Source: Taeniopygia guttata (taxonomy: Eukaryota > Chordata > Aves > Passeriformes > Estrildidae). From it: 64,000 nucleotides of DNA. Below the pieces are notes generated by a model, which searched no databases, was not told where the DNA came from, and worked only from the letters and a program-made list of their open reading frames with translations. The stretch is from assembly GCF_048771995.1 (NCBI RefSeq), contig NC_133034.1:3224001-3288000 (forward strand), given 5' to 3'. This document shows, one piece after another, positions 38,601-46,645 of this stretch. Each line of letters begins with the position of its first letter. The stretch's first letter is position 1. A program made the translations under genes and the position numbers.

Positions 38601-41600
38601 GATCCATTGCTCATTTAGGTGAGGCTGACCCCTGGCATGGACTCTCCTCAACTGCGTCTCTGTCTCTCCGACGCAAGAGAACGCTGAGTGCCCTGACAGC
38701 TGCTGTTGTCTGTGGAACGCTCCCGCAGACACCCACCAGAAGCTGTGGAGGTGCAGTCCTTAGGAACCAGTCCTCCAACAGGCTTGAATGGGATCAGCAA
38801 TCCCCAAAAGTCCCAGGAGCCCTTGGCTCTGTGCTGCTGATCTGGAGAGAAAGTCCTGGACTACAGCTTTGCTACAATTCAGAGGCAAAGTTTGCTTGGG
38901 CCCCATCTGACTTCCCAAATGAACAGCTTTGCTGTTGGCATGAAGGGACACCAGCCCATCAGAGCTTCTGCAGAGCATCCACCTTGAAGGCTCTACATTA
39001 CGGGCATTAGCTGCCTATTTTCCACCTTTCTTCTTTGTCTTCTTTTTTCAAAGGGCAACTTAGGATTCACCAAGTTCATTTCCTTAGAACAAACTGGTCT
39101 AAATGCAGCTGGCAATAATGCCTTGTTCCACATGTTGTTTTGCATGGGGCAAGGTGGCTCTAGCAAATACCTAATTAGGCAAGAGAGGCTCTAAATTCCT
39201 TTGCCACACAGATTTATGTCAGCTCTGAAAATGCCTGAAAAATTGAGTGCTGAGGAGGCAGGTCTTCAGGGGCTGTTTCCACTTTCTCCACCTCAGCTGC
39301 TCTGTGAATTCATGAACTGCCTGACTCAGTGCCTTTCTGTGTCCCAAGGATGGAGTTCTTCCTTTTTGCTGTGGGATGCAAAACCTTTTCACTGCTTACA
39401 TGCAACTGAACTCTTGAGATCCCTGATGTGAAATGTGTTAACTTAGCTCCTGGTACAGCAGACAACTTTGGATTTTCAAATGTGAAAGGAGAGCTTTTCT
39501 TTTGGAACTTTTAACCCTGCCAAGTAGGCTGGAAGGAAAGAAGAAAAGGATTCAAAAGTCAGCAGAATATGACTTTCTTTTCTAAAATGGGGTGGCCCCT
39601 GCCCTTTCCCTCCCCACTGTCCTTTCTGCTATGACCTCGGAAGAGTGAGCAGCAATGTGTGTTTCACTTGTAGATAAAGTATCACTGATGAAAGAGCTCA
39701 GCAACCAACGGAGACAACTGAGTGGCGAAGCTCTGCTGGTTGTCACGGAGTGTATCACAGGTATGGCCTTCCCTTGGAAGCCAAGAGGTCCTCCAAGGGA
39801 TTATTTACAGGGAATGCCTGGGAATAGACAGTAGAGTAGCTCCTCCACATCAGGAGGTGCTGAGCTTGTCCCTCCTGCCCAATGCCCAGGGCAGGTGTCT
39901 CTGGCAGGTTTTCCCTGGCTGCTGCAGAGCTGTGCAGCATCTGAGATGGGGGCGGCGCTCGGCCTCGGGGCTGAGCTCTCACTGGGGCACCTCAGAACCA
40001 CCTCCAGGATAGGAAGGGGCTAAAAACAGCCCAGCTGGCTCCTCTCTTGGAGGCTCAGGGACATCTGTGACCCTTTAGGAAAAATGGTGGCAAATGCTGT
40101 TTCAGGGGATCAGTTTGTTGTGTTCTCACAGAATTCTTGTTTTGCTCCTGGCAAGTTTTGAGGCTGAACCATGTGGAGCCTGGGGGTCACAGCTTAGGTC
40201 AAAACTCACCACACAGAGTGTATCTCACTCTATCATATACTCTATTAGAGTCTATCACACATATCCTTGCATGGATTTAGTGCAAGGCAGCCTCCAGGGG
40301 CAGAGGGGCAGAAGCAGAGTGCTGAGGCTGCCTGCCTGTGCTGTGGAAGTGGCACTGGACTGAGCATTTCAGGCTGTGCAAATAGCCTCTTCCTGTGTCA
40401 GCGCTGTCCAAAATCAGCTACAAATGCAGCTGATAATTGATTCCTCAGAGGAGCTTGCTGTGTCAGCAGTAGCCAAGGAATGGAAAAATGACAATCTCAA
40501 TATATAGCAGAGAAGACAACTGATAGCCTGGCTTTAACTGGGGCTAATGGCACTGCTAATTATGCCAGCATCTTTCAATACAAGGTTTCATAGTCTTTGT
40601 GTCTTCCTTATGAATCTGAACAGGGCATGTTCAGCGATTGGGAATGTCAAAGGGTCTTTAAAACCACCACCAAGGAGCATTTGAATAAAGTAGAGCTCCA
40701 GGAATAGGGAATATAGTTTTGCAGTTCTTTTGGTCTCTTTTTCAGATAAAGGAATAAACAAAAATGAGGACTCCTTTAGAAAGTGCAAATGTCCTCTCTG
40801 AGGTTTAGTGGGAAGAGACAGCTCTTTCTCTGCTCAAGTTCCATAGTGACCAATGTCTTTAATTGCACTTAAATTCAAATGAACTCTTATTTTAAAATGT
40901 GGACCATTACACCTTTCCTGCTTAGCAGCATTGGGTTTGGGTACTTTCAGGAGCTGTTTCAGTGCTGATCACTGCTGGTGGATTAACAGCATAGAGAAAA
41001 TGAAGTCTCTTCCACCACAGAATAATAAGTAGCTACTAGATAACTTTATGCCTGATCAGAAAATAAGACTGGTCTCCAGAGCATTTCAGATTTTAATCTC
41101 TCAGTCAAAGCTGCCAGGCAAGGAGCCTGTTGTTAGAAAGGGTTTGTCTGTGTTTGATATAGTTCAGTTCAGAAAATGAGCAGAGAGCAGATTTCAGAGA
41201 CAATGTGAAAAAACACTTGCCTTTTGGTTACTTTTCAGTCCCATGTGTAGCATTTTTCTTTCTCTATGCCCCTATTTCAGTGCACATTGTAAGAAAAAAT
41301 GCCACTAACATTGGGAGGGGAAATGCCATTAAAACATGAAGATGCTCAAATGCCATGGCAATGGGGTCTGGGTCATTCTCTAAGACACGCTGAGGTTTGA
41401 AACAGCTCCGTGTTGGAAGCCACAAAAGCATTCTGCCAAAGACACCAGCTGGTCACCGATGTTTCTAATGTAGCTGTCAAGCAGCAGCCACCTCTGGTGG
41501 GCTGGAGCATTGAAGTGTGTTCTAATACTGCCCTTTGCTGTGTGCCACTGAGCAAAGGGGAGCCAGATTAGACTTCTGGAACTTTACATGGAAGTTACAA

Positions 41601-42225
41601 ATCTGAATCACCCCTTTTATTAGAAAGCATTCAACTGCCACCCTATGGTGCATTTCCAAATCTTCCGTGTGGGTTTAGACAACTTCTGAATGGCAATAAA
41701 AGGCAATTTGACATTTCATTCATTGTTCATGCAGAAACAAATAGTGAAATAATTTAGTAACGGTACAAAGTCTGCCACAGGGACAAGGCTCTGTTTGGAG
41801 AAATTAGTCCTGAGGGATTGGTGGTTCTGTTTCAAGGGTGACCAGCTGCTTTGCCTGTTTCTGGATCATGGGGCTCTGTGTGGTATTTCACTGATCTTTG
41901 CCAGAGAGGCTTCCAAGAAGCAAAACTAGAGGTAGATCCTTGTTTGCATGGAGGTTGGTGGGTAAGAAGCTGTGCCTCTCTCCCGGCAGTGCTTGTGGAG
42001 TGGGTTTATGCCAGGAGCCCTGAAGTCGTGGAGCGCTACGCCCTGCCTGTGCTCTGGTCCTTCCTGGAGAACAAGGCGCTGCCTGTCCGAAGCGCCAGCG
42101 TCCGCACTGTGGCCACCAAGCTTGCCCTGGCCCTCTACGAGGTGATGGGCACCAAGCTGAAGAAGTGTGCAGCCAGCAAGCCTCCACGCGTGCAGGAAAA
42201 CCTCTCCAAAATTTTGGGCTGCTGA
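17489..42225 (+). CDS. TOGARAM2: TOGARAM2-like gene (microtubule-binding TOG array protein)
   Basis: Gene span with 23 coding exons I can place. All junctions are in phase and the total is 3,465 nt (1,154 residues plus stop). Residues 1-70 are exon A. About 71-489 are three 139-residue linker repeats. About 489-650 are low-complexity and charged linker. About 650-870 and 910-1150 are two HEAT-type TOG domains. TOGARAM (Crescerin) proteins use TOG arrays to bind tubulin in the ciliary axoneme. Diagnostic family stretches are VTPARA in the first TOG domain and LNSKDPGVRAAA in the second. TOGARAM1 is much longer and has two extra N-terminal TOGs, so TOGARAM2-like is the better call. The ATG at 17489 (G at -3) is assumed; exon A is also open back to a possible acceptor at 17417. 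No AATAAA is seen shortly after the stop. Confidence 0.8.
17700..18150 (+). repeat. 451-bp conserved intron module, copy 2
   Basis: A-to-B intron of the main gene, identical in length to the three others. Against the copy at 42443 I count about three differences in the first 390 bases, although the exons on both sides of that copy are far more diverged. Confidence 0.85.
18151..20440 (+). CDS. TOGARAM2: TOGARAM2-like linker repeat 1 (exons B3-C3-D3)
   Basis: B3 18151-18365 (215 nt), C3 18996-19156 (161 nt), D3 20394-20440 (47 nt). This is the most diverged of the triplets: B3 shares GLTGY, AKRFS and the SDG...K end with the others but differs in the middle (PLPPIPERSSSIKP), and C3 starts ASLVHSTEGDLKKRS. 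Phases are unchanged. The C-to-D intron is about 770 bp longer than in other triplets because of extra sequence at about 19.39-20.19 kb. It is the likely founder unit, or the one that escaped homogenisation. Confidence 0.75.
20825..22558 (+). CDS. TOGARAM2: TOGARAM2-like linker repeat 2 (exons B4-C4-D4)
   Basis: B4 20825-21033 (209 nt), C4 21885-22045 (161 nt), D4 22512-22558 (47 nt). Open in frame with consensus splice sites. D4 has a serine-to-arginine change (AGT AGC to AGT CGC). Introns and exons are almost identical to repeat 3 and to copy I, so this triplet was duplicated or converted recently. Confidence 0.75.
22942..24676 (+). CDS. TOGARAM2: TOGARAM2-like linker repeat 3 (exons B5-C5-D5)
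   Basis: B5 22942-23150 (209 nt), C5 24003-24163 (161 nt), D5 24630-24676 (47 nt), 2,117-2,118 bp after the previous triplet. Open in frame. D5 ends in phase 1 and joins exon E. The sequence after D5 is shared with the end of copy I for about 700 bp. Confidence 0.75.
25538..25626 (+). CDS. TOGARAM2: TOGARAM2-like exon E (linker)
   Basis: 89-nt exon after a TTACCAG acceptor and before GTAAGG, phase 1 in and 0 out, the same phase class as exon B. It starts Gly-Leu-Pro-Val and ends with a Ser-Asp...Gly-Lys pattern like exon B (SDG...K), so it is probably a short relative of exon B that was not amplified. Confidence 0.65.
26601..26751 (+). CDS. TOGARAM2: TOGARAM2-like exon F (charged helical segment)
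   Basis: 151-nt exon after TTGCACCTAG and before GTAAGT, phase 0 in and 1 out. It encodes a basic heptad-like stretch (SLERKKMELLKKELERRR) followed by a Pro-rich tail. The family has a comparable Lys/Arg-rich patch (serine-leucine, AAKKRA type) between linker and TOG3; coiled-coil or helix is likely. Confidence 0.7.
27440..27681 (+). mobile_element. CR1 LINE fragment (3' end)
   Basis: Shows the CR1 3' consensus pattern: GGGTTTGCCCAGAGAAGCTG, then a segment ending in CCTTCCAACCCAAACTCTTC and a terminal ATTCTGTG octamer repeat. Plus orientation, 5'-truncated, lying in the intron between exons F and G. Confidence 0.85.
27828..27989 (+). CDS. TOGARAM2: TOGARAM2-like exon G (linker)
   Basis: 162-nt exon, acceptor CCCTGCAG, donor GTAAGC, phase 1 on both sides. 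It encodes a Ser/Lys-rich linker with KKQVVRKQDNVPLLPSTST. No domain is recognised; placement rests on phase and composition. Confidence 0.6.
27990..30098 (+). other. Intron G-H, no internal gene recognised
   Basis: 2.1-kb intron. It contains a Cys-rich open frame at about 28.25-28.70 kb and GC-rich sequence at about 29.55-30.07 kb, but neither has a recognisable domain or a second copy in the window. Confidence 0.5.
30099..30231 (+). CDS. TOGARAM2: TOGARAM2-like exon H (start of first TOG domain)
   Basis: 133-nt exon, phase 1 in and 2 out, acceptor CCTTACAG, donor GTAAGA. It ends with ALSLLSSDDW; the family has an equivalent ALxLLxxxDWEKK stretch at the start of TOG3, and the tryptophan codon is split across the H-I junction. 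This is a strong homology anchor. Confidence 0.85.
30718..30823 (+). CDS. TOGARAM2: TOGARAM2-like exon I (TOG, first HEAT repeat)
   Basis: 106-nt exon, phase 2 in and 0 out. It encodes EKKEKGLCIIKQLAESH and LCRLREICLAV, matching the family pattern WEKKxEGLxxIRxLAxxHxExL. These residues form HEAT helices A and B, where the tubulin-contacting loop with the conserved Trp begins. Confidence 0.88.
31392..31627 (+). CDS. TOGARAM2: TOGARAM2-like exon J (TOG, HEAT repeats 2-3)
   Basis: 236-nt exon, phase 0 in and 2 out, acceptor TTCCCCAG, donor GTAGGT. It encodes LRSKLSCSAIVTLGELF, then KDMDSEVDEVAPVLLH, then EKVTPARAM. The spacing matches the TOGARAM pattern of LRSxVSRAAVxxLxDLF, SMDQELD and NNVTPARA, so this exon identifies the family. 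Confidence 0.93.
31830..32068 (-). mobile_element. CR1 LINE fragment
   Basis: Reverse-orientation CR1 3' region. AGAATCACAGAACTG marks the end near the octamer tail, followed by the reverse complement of the typical CR1 segment (CCTGGGGAGCCTGTTCCAAT). It lies in the intron between exons J and K. Confidence 0.85.
33136..33288 (+). CDS. TOGARAM2: TOGARAM2-like exon K (TOG, HEAT repeats 4-5)
   Basis: 153-nt exon, phase 2 in and out, acceptor CTTCCCAG, donor GTAATG. It encodes RKCAAELLLSLVQRIG and ends AQDRHQDTR, which parallels the family's VRRCTAQHLS and FAQDSSQETR segments. It joins exon L to give arginine-His-Tyr-Gly. Confidence 0.88.
33412..33592 (-). mobile_element. CR1 LINE fragment
   Basis: Reverse-orientation CR1 3' segment showing CATCAGGGTCATCAGGTCCA and CCAAACACTTCTTGATCTCTG, in the intron between exons K and L. 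It is diverged and truncated at both ends. Confidence 0.75.
34445..34562 (+). CDS. TOGARAM2: TOGARAM2-like exon L (end of first TOG domain)
   Basis: 118-nt exon, phase 2 in and 0 out, acceptor CTTCCTTAG, donor GTAAGC. It encodes HYGQEMVKMLLNNPKLKKLL, matching the last helices of TOG3 in TOGARAM1 (YYGRKML...HPNFEKMLEK). The exon ends in a Lys run. Confidence 0.9.
35520..35623 (+). CDS. TOGARAM2: TOGARAM2-like exon M (inter-TOG linker)
   Basis: 104-nt exon, phase 0 in and 2 out, acceptor GTCTTTGTAG, donor GTACTT. It encodes a basic Ser/Lys/Pro linker (GMENQKAERPSVKNLAKKG), at the place where TOGARAM1 has its GLGEIPLDTPSAKGRR linker. The donor departs from consensus at +4, but the phase fits exon N. 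Confidence 0.8.
37027..37231 (+). CDS. TOGARAM2: TOGARAM2-like exon N (start of second TOG domain)
   Basis: 205-nt exon, phase 2 in and 0 out, acceptor TTTTCCAG, donor GTATGT. It encodes EMKPLQKLYHLLEAKEFQIR and RMEGVALLLEL, the first HEAT repeat of TOG4; the family has LxxLxxLLNAKDFRDRINGI at this point. Confidence 0.9.
38402..38618 (+). CDS. TOGARAM2: TOGARAM2-like exon O (second TOG, HEAT repeats 2-3)
   Basis: 217-nt exon, phase 0 in and 1 out, acceptor CTCTTTGCAG, donor GTGAGG. It encodes IFDYFDLRLCDTHKRVKQKA and NLNSKDPGVRAAAVRALEG. The family's TOG4 has IFDAFKSRLHDSNSKV and NLNSKNPGIYAAA at the same spacing, which makes this one of the firmest matches. Confidence 0.93.
39674..39760 (+). 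CDS. TOGARAM2: TOGARAM2-like exon P (second TOG)
   Basis: 87-nt exon, phase 1 on both sides, acceptor CACTTGTAG, donor GTATGG. It encodes SLMKELSNQRRQLSGEALL. It is short, but phase and order fit, and the family has a similar helix here. Confidence 0.8.
39761..41989 (+). other. Intron P-Q, nothing recognised
   Basis: Longest intron in the 3' half (2.2 kb). AT-rich in the second half; no CR1, LTR or exon-like segment was found. Confidence 0.55.
41990..42225 (+). CDS. TOGARAM2: TOGARAM2-like terminal exon Q (C-terminus)
   Basis: 236-nt terminal exon, phase 1 in, acceptor CTCTCCCGGCAG, stop TGA at 42223-42225. It encodes WVYARSPEVVERYALPVLW, then SVRTVATKLALALYEVMG and a Lys/Pro-rich tail ending KILGC. 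TOGARAM1 ends in the same way (VLVVLWHLLG, IRTATAKLSKALFAQMG, QPPHIKKSLEELL). Only about 90 bases separate the stop from the start of repeat-derived sequence. Confidence 0.93.
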
Positions 42226-42360
42226 AGGTTTCATGTTCTCCAGAAAGATGACAAAGTTCTGACTTGGACAACTCCGGATGTGACTTTTTACCATCTGCCA
42301 AAAATGACAAAACACTAAGGAAGGGTGTGCATCTGCCCCGCTCTCTCCATCGCCCTTCCT

Positions 42361-43054
42361 ACTCGTGACATGGGGGCCCTGAAGCAGCTCCAGACTGATG
42401 AGGACAATGTGAAGGCTGAGCATGGCTTAGCCTCACAAAACGGTGAGGGGGGAGCTGGGCCGCTCTCTGGTGGGAGGAAGGCTCTTGTGGCAGCCCAGAG
42501 AGCCTGTGCACATTGCCAGGGAACAGCTGTGCCCTGCATGTGCCCTGCAATGAGCTGTGCTCTGCCAGAGCCCCTGGAGCTGTAGGGCTGCTCAGCCGTG
42601 GGGCAGGGAGAGGAGCAGGAGGGTGCATGTGCAGCTGAGCCATTCCTGGGAAGCACAGGGCTCTGGGCTCCTGCTGTCCCAGGGCAGCCCAGAGGCCAGG
42701 CTGTTCCTGTGGCAGCCCTGTGCCAGTGGGTCAGGGCTTTCCCCTGGCCTGCTCCAGGGGCTGCCAGCAGGAGCAAGCTTCCCTGTGCAGCTCTTTAGAA
42801 GTTTCCAGGAAATGTGTGCCATGAAATCTGGAGCTCCAGATGGTTTAGGTTTGCACTGTAGCCTTAGTTACCCTTGGTCTCTCCACTTTGCAGATCTGAC
42901 TGGCTGCAGCGTTACCAAGAAGTTTTCTCTGGACACTTTCTACGTTCCCTTTACCAGCAAGTCCTTGCCTGCAGTCCAGAAGAGCTCTCTTTCCTTGAAG
43001 CTCAGGAAGAAGCTACCCACCATCAGAAAAATATTTCAAGAACAGGATTTATAG
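42361..43054 (+). pseudogene. Truncated TOGARAM-like copy III (exons A3 and B6)
   Basis: Exon A3 (ends 42442; MGALKQLQTDEDNVKAEHG, GTGAGG donor) and exon B6 (from 42894; DLTGCSVTKKFSL) are joined by a 451-bp intron. B6 is related to exon B but strongly diverged, has no B-type splice donor and reaches a stop at 43052-43054. No C or D exon follows. It begins about 135 bp after the stop codon of the main gene, and 42317-42370 resembles the B-to-C intron, so the junction is chimeric. It could alternatively be an alternative terminal part of a longer transcript. Confidence 0.6.
42443..42893 (+). repeat. 451-bp conserved intron module, copy 3
   Basis: Same length as the other three A-to-B introns and almost identical for about 390 bases, until GCTCCAGATG near 42841. 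After that the last 50 bases and exon B6 diverge sharply. Confidence 0.85.
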
Positions 43055-43338
43055 CATTTTTAAAACTACATAGAATTTTATAGAATTTTATAGAAGTTTT
43101 TTAGTTTAGTTAGAGAGTAACATATGTTCTCCCATGAAGTCCTTGCCTCCCGACGGAAGAGATCTCTTTCCGCCAAGCTCCGGAAGAAGCTACCCACCGT
43201 CCAACTAATGTTTCAAAAATAGGATTTATAGCATTTTTAGAATTATATAGAATTTTATAAAAATTTATAGTCTTTTATAAATTTTATAGATTTTTATAGA
43301 TATTTATAGATTTTATTTAGTATAGTTAGAGATGTACA
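42935..43338 (+). repeat. Tandem duplication of exon-B fragment with AT-rich tails
   Basis: Two related units of about 200 bp. Each has AAGTCCTTGCCT, an AGAAGCTACCCACC segment, GGATTTATAGCATTTTTA and then an A/T tract made of TAGAATTTTATA-like words, ending in ACATATGTTCTC. The first unit overlaps the 3' part of exon B6. The second unit has an in-frame stop and is non-coding. Confidence 0.7.
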
Positions 43339-43340
43339 TA

Positions 43341-43850
43341 TGTTCTCATACTTTTGAATAATGTGTTTTGACTGTATCTTTAGATTTTGATGACATTGTA
43401 AGAAACTACAGACTGAGGTATTGTTTTTTAAGATATATGTAAAGGTTAGGTAACTGTGAGAAAATACAGACCGGGGTATTGTTTAGTAAGATAAGGTTAG
43501 GCAATGGAGGTATGCAAAAAAAGAATGGACACAGCTGATGCAAGACAAGATAACAACCACTTATGCTGGAGACTGCCGATGCAAGATAAGATCACAACAA
43601 CCATTTACACCAGAGACTGCTTATAGAAACACAAGATAACTGCAGGAATTAGCTTTCAAATTCCAGGGAGTCAAAAGAAGAAATTGGAATAAAAGAAGAC
43701 TGTTTGAACGGATCAGGACAGCAGTCCCTGGAGCTTCGGTTTTTGAGGCTGTCTGTTGCCCAGCGCTGCTGCTTTTGCTCATATTCTGCTTGCTGTAATT
43801 AATAAAATTCTTAATTGGATTATGTTCCGTTGTGGCGCAAATTTATAACA
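43341..43850 (+). mobile_element. Probable solo LTR
   Basis: About 510 bp with LTR-like features: an AATAAA signal near 43799, a short U5-like tail and a CA end (TTTATAACA). Flanks ACATA (43336-43340) and ACATC (43851-43855) could be an imperfect 5-bp target-site duplication. The left end is uncertain because TGTTCTC also occurs at the end of the preceding repeat unit. No internal retroviral sequence is seen. Confidence 0.45.
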
Positions 43851-44099
43851 ACATCTTTTTAATTGGATATATTTTATTTTGATGATTTAAAAAACGCAAA
43901 TAAATTAAACATAAATAAACAAATGGAGAATGTGAGACCAGGACCTGCTAGCCAAGGGGTTATGGGAGTGCAGCTCACTTGATGTTCCAGTGTCTCACCA
44001 CATCCTTTCCTCGCTGGGCATCTCCTCTTATTCTTTTGCCATATTTTCTTTGTGTCATCTGTGCTGCTCTTTGCTACTTGGTATTACACAGGGGCCACC

Positions 44100-45191
44100 A
44101 TTGACATGTTTGGGGGACAATGGACCCAAAAGATGCTGTAGAGCCAAAAGCGCCGGCTCCAGGGGCACAAGGGCGCCGTTGTGCTGCGGGGGGCCCGCGA
44201 TGCCCTCAGCGGGGCCGATGCTGCGCCGCGCCTCGGGCAGCCCTGCCCGGCCCCAGCGCCGCTGCCATTGCCCGGCCCGGGACGCTGCGCGGCCCCGCTC
44301 ACTCCCCGCTCGCTCCCCTCGCAGCTCCGGCTGCCGCCCTGCCGGGCCTGGCCTCAGCCCCGCCCGGCTCGCCCCGCGGCTTCTCCCGCTGGCCCCGCTC
44401 ACTCAGCAGCCGTGCCCGCTCCGAGATGCGGTCCCGGCACACTCGCCTGATGGCCACCTGCAAGCCAAGGCCAGCGCCGGGCTGAGCTCACCGCCCGCCG
44501 CCCAGCGGCTCCCGCCGCCCTCCGTCTCTTCCCGGGGCGCCGGCGGCGAGCCCGGGCCCGCAGCAAACGCTGCCGCAGCCGCCGCTGCCCAGCAGGGCCC
44601 TCCCGGCAGAGCCGCTCCAGGGGAGGCTTCTCTGCCCCTGCGGGCGGCACCGCGCTCTCGCCCTTCTGCCCGGGGCACCTGAACGCCCCAGGCGCTGCTG
44701 CTTGCCGAGCCGCCCCGGGCTGCGGCGGCTCGGGCCCGGCGGCCGAGCTGACGAGCGGCGGAGCTCGGAGCGGGGAAGCTGCTGGGGCAGCTCCCGGGGA
44801 CGGGGCGGGAGCCGGGCGGCAGCGGGGCGGCTCCAGGCGGAGCTGCGGCAGGGGCTTCGTTCGGGGCTGGGGCCGGGCCAGAGGCCGCGCCAGGCAGAGC
44901 CCCAGGACGGTGCTGCCCCGCCACAAACAGAGTGAGGAACTCTTCCAGAGGCTCCTGTGGAGGCGCCGCAGCCAGTCCGGAGAGAGCCTGGCGGAGGCGA
45001 GACCGCGGCGCGCCGGGCATGGCCGGGCAGGGGCCGACCCACGCACGGGTGCCTTGCGGGACGCGGCGTGAGCCGGGCTGGGAAAGGCGGAACACGGACG
45101 GGACGAGATGGGACGGGAGTAGAAGGAATGGTAGACGGAGAAGGGGACAGAGAGCGAGCAGAAAGTTGAGCGAAAAACCGATCGAGAGAAG

Positions 45192-45235
<44 letters not shown>

Positions 45236-45290
45236 AGCTGCCGGAGCTGGCGGCCATTCGTCCATTGCCTCTGCAAACCCAACGGAGGAG
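44100..45290. promoter_or_regulatory. CpG island with no assignable gene
   Basis: About 1.2 kb with very high G+C and dense CpG, sharply bounded by AT-rich DNA on both sides. Long open frames exist on both strands but are Ala/Pro/Arg/Gly-rich, as expected from base composition, and match no family I know. It could be the promoter and first exon of an unrecognised gene on either strand. Confidence 0.55.
45194..45235 (+). repeat. (CTG)14 trinucleotide repeat
   Basis: Fourteen uninterrupted CTG units at the right edge of the CpG island. On the - strand it would read as polyalanine (GCA) directly after an ATG in the frame Met-Ala-Ala-Ser-Ser-Gly, or as polyglutamine or polyserine in other frames. 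No coding role is shown. Confidence 0.95.
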
Positions 45291-45595
45291 CTGCTGCGCA
45301 CCCTGTGAATGAATGAAAGAAAGAAACAAATAAAACCCCAAAGTAATTCCTATCAGAGAAATAACCAATCAACGAAGCAATAAAGAAGAGTGTTGGCTTG
45401 TGGCTTCTTTCTTCTTTGGGTGAGAGAAAGCATTTCATGGGGAAGAATTGCCTCTTCTGACAGTTTTGCGAGAGTGGAGCATTTAATTTTCAAGTAGAAA
45501 AGGGAAATCGTGTCAGTAGTGCCATGTCTTTTCATCCTCTGGTGAGACGGGTGCAGGCTGGCAAAAGACATGGTGTGTAAAATGAACAGGGTCTA

Positions 45596-46169
45596 TGCCT
45601 TTATTAATAGTCAGCTCTTTATTAAAAAGTCAGCTCGGCAGGGGGCTCGACAAGGAGCTCGCCCCCACTATTGTAGCTTCTCTGGTAGCCCAAGGGTGAG
45701 CAGGCGTGCAGAGTCTGTCCCTGGAGTTTTCGTGGCACACTGGTAGCTGGAGGTGAAGAGGTGTGCAGTCTGTATCAGAAGTCCAAGCAGACCGTTCTCT
45801 CTCCTTCCCTCCTGGTAACACCAGGAAGTGTGTGTGTCCTTTGCTCCTGCTTCCCACAGCCCAGTCCAGTCTGGTCCTCTGTAGGTTATGGTGACAGGTC
45901 AAACACAGACTAGGGATGGGGTTCCCTTTTCCCCAACGAGCACACCCATCCAGCCCCCTCCACTGTGCCCATCTTTTCCATTTAGGGGTGTTTTTCATCC
46001 CCCAAACCCCCTCCCATGATTCCACTGGATTATTTTGCATCCCAGTCCTAGAATGGTAGTGAGGGTGGGGGGAGGTAGGTGATTCCCAGGAACAATTAGC
46101 TAATTAACATTTCAATGTCAGTACTTAGCCCAAGCCAAGTGTCCCAGCCAGGCTGTTTTGTTCATAACA
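45596..46169 (-). mobile_element. Probable solo LTR
   Basis: On the - strand this reads from TGTTATGAACAAAACAGCC to a 3' end with TTAATAAAGGCA (TG...CA, poly(A) signal near the 3' end). Flanks are GTCTA at 45591-45595 and GTCTG at 46170-46174, an imperfect 5-bp target-site duplication. No internal retroviral genes are present. Confidence 0.6.
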
Positions 46170-46220
46170 GTCTGCAATATGGAACTTGGTGCCAAGTTTC
46201 TTTTTCTGTCAGAGGATGAA

Positions 46221-46645
46221 GAGGGGAAGTATCCCAGAATCACGAAGTCGTGGCATGGTTTGGCTTGGAAGGGACCTGAAAAATCACATGGTTGCAACCC
46301 CGCTGCTGTGTCTGGGGACCCCTTGCACTAGACTGGCTTGTCTGGAGTTCCATCCAGCCTGGCCTTGAACACTGTCAGGGATGGGGCATCTACACCTTCT
46401 CTGGGCAACCTGTTCCAGGAGAGTCTTTTTCTGAATCCCTCATCTAAACTGACTCTCTTTCCATTTGGATCCATCTTCTCTCGTCCTGTCCTTGCCTGCC
46501 TTTGTACAAAGTCCCTGCCCAGCCTTTCTAGTAGGTTGCCCTCAGGTACTGGAAGGCCACAGTTCGAACGAGCCTAAGTTTCTTTTCCAGGCTGAAGAAG
46601 CTGAGCTGTGTCAGCTGTATCAGCCTTTCCTTGCAGGAGAGGTGC
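46221..46645 (-). mobile_element. CR1 LINE fragment
   Basis: Reverse-orientation CR1 3' region of over 400 bp: CCCAGAATCACGAAGTCGTG at the tail end, GGCAACCTGTTCCAGGAGAG in the middle and AGGCTGAAGAAGCTGAGCTG further in. This is the longest CR1 piece in the window. Confidence 0.88.

Noticed and set aside
44399-45438. Overlapping 300-320 codon frames on the - strand of the CpG island
   Set aside because: Three frames are open together because of high GC content; the proteins are Ala/Arg/Pro-rich and match no known domain.
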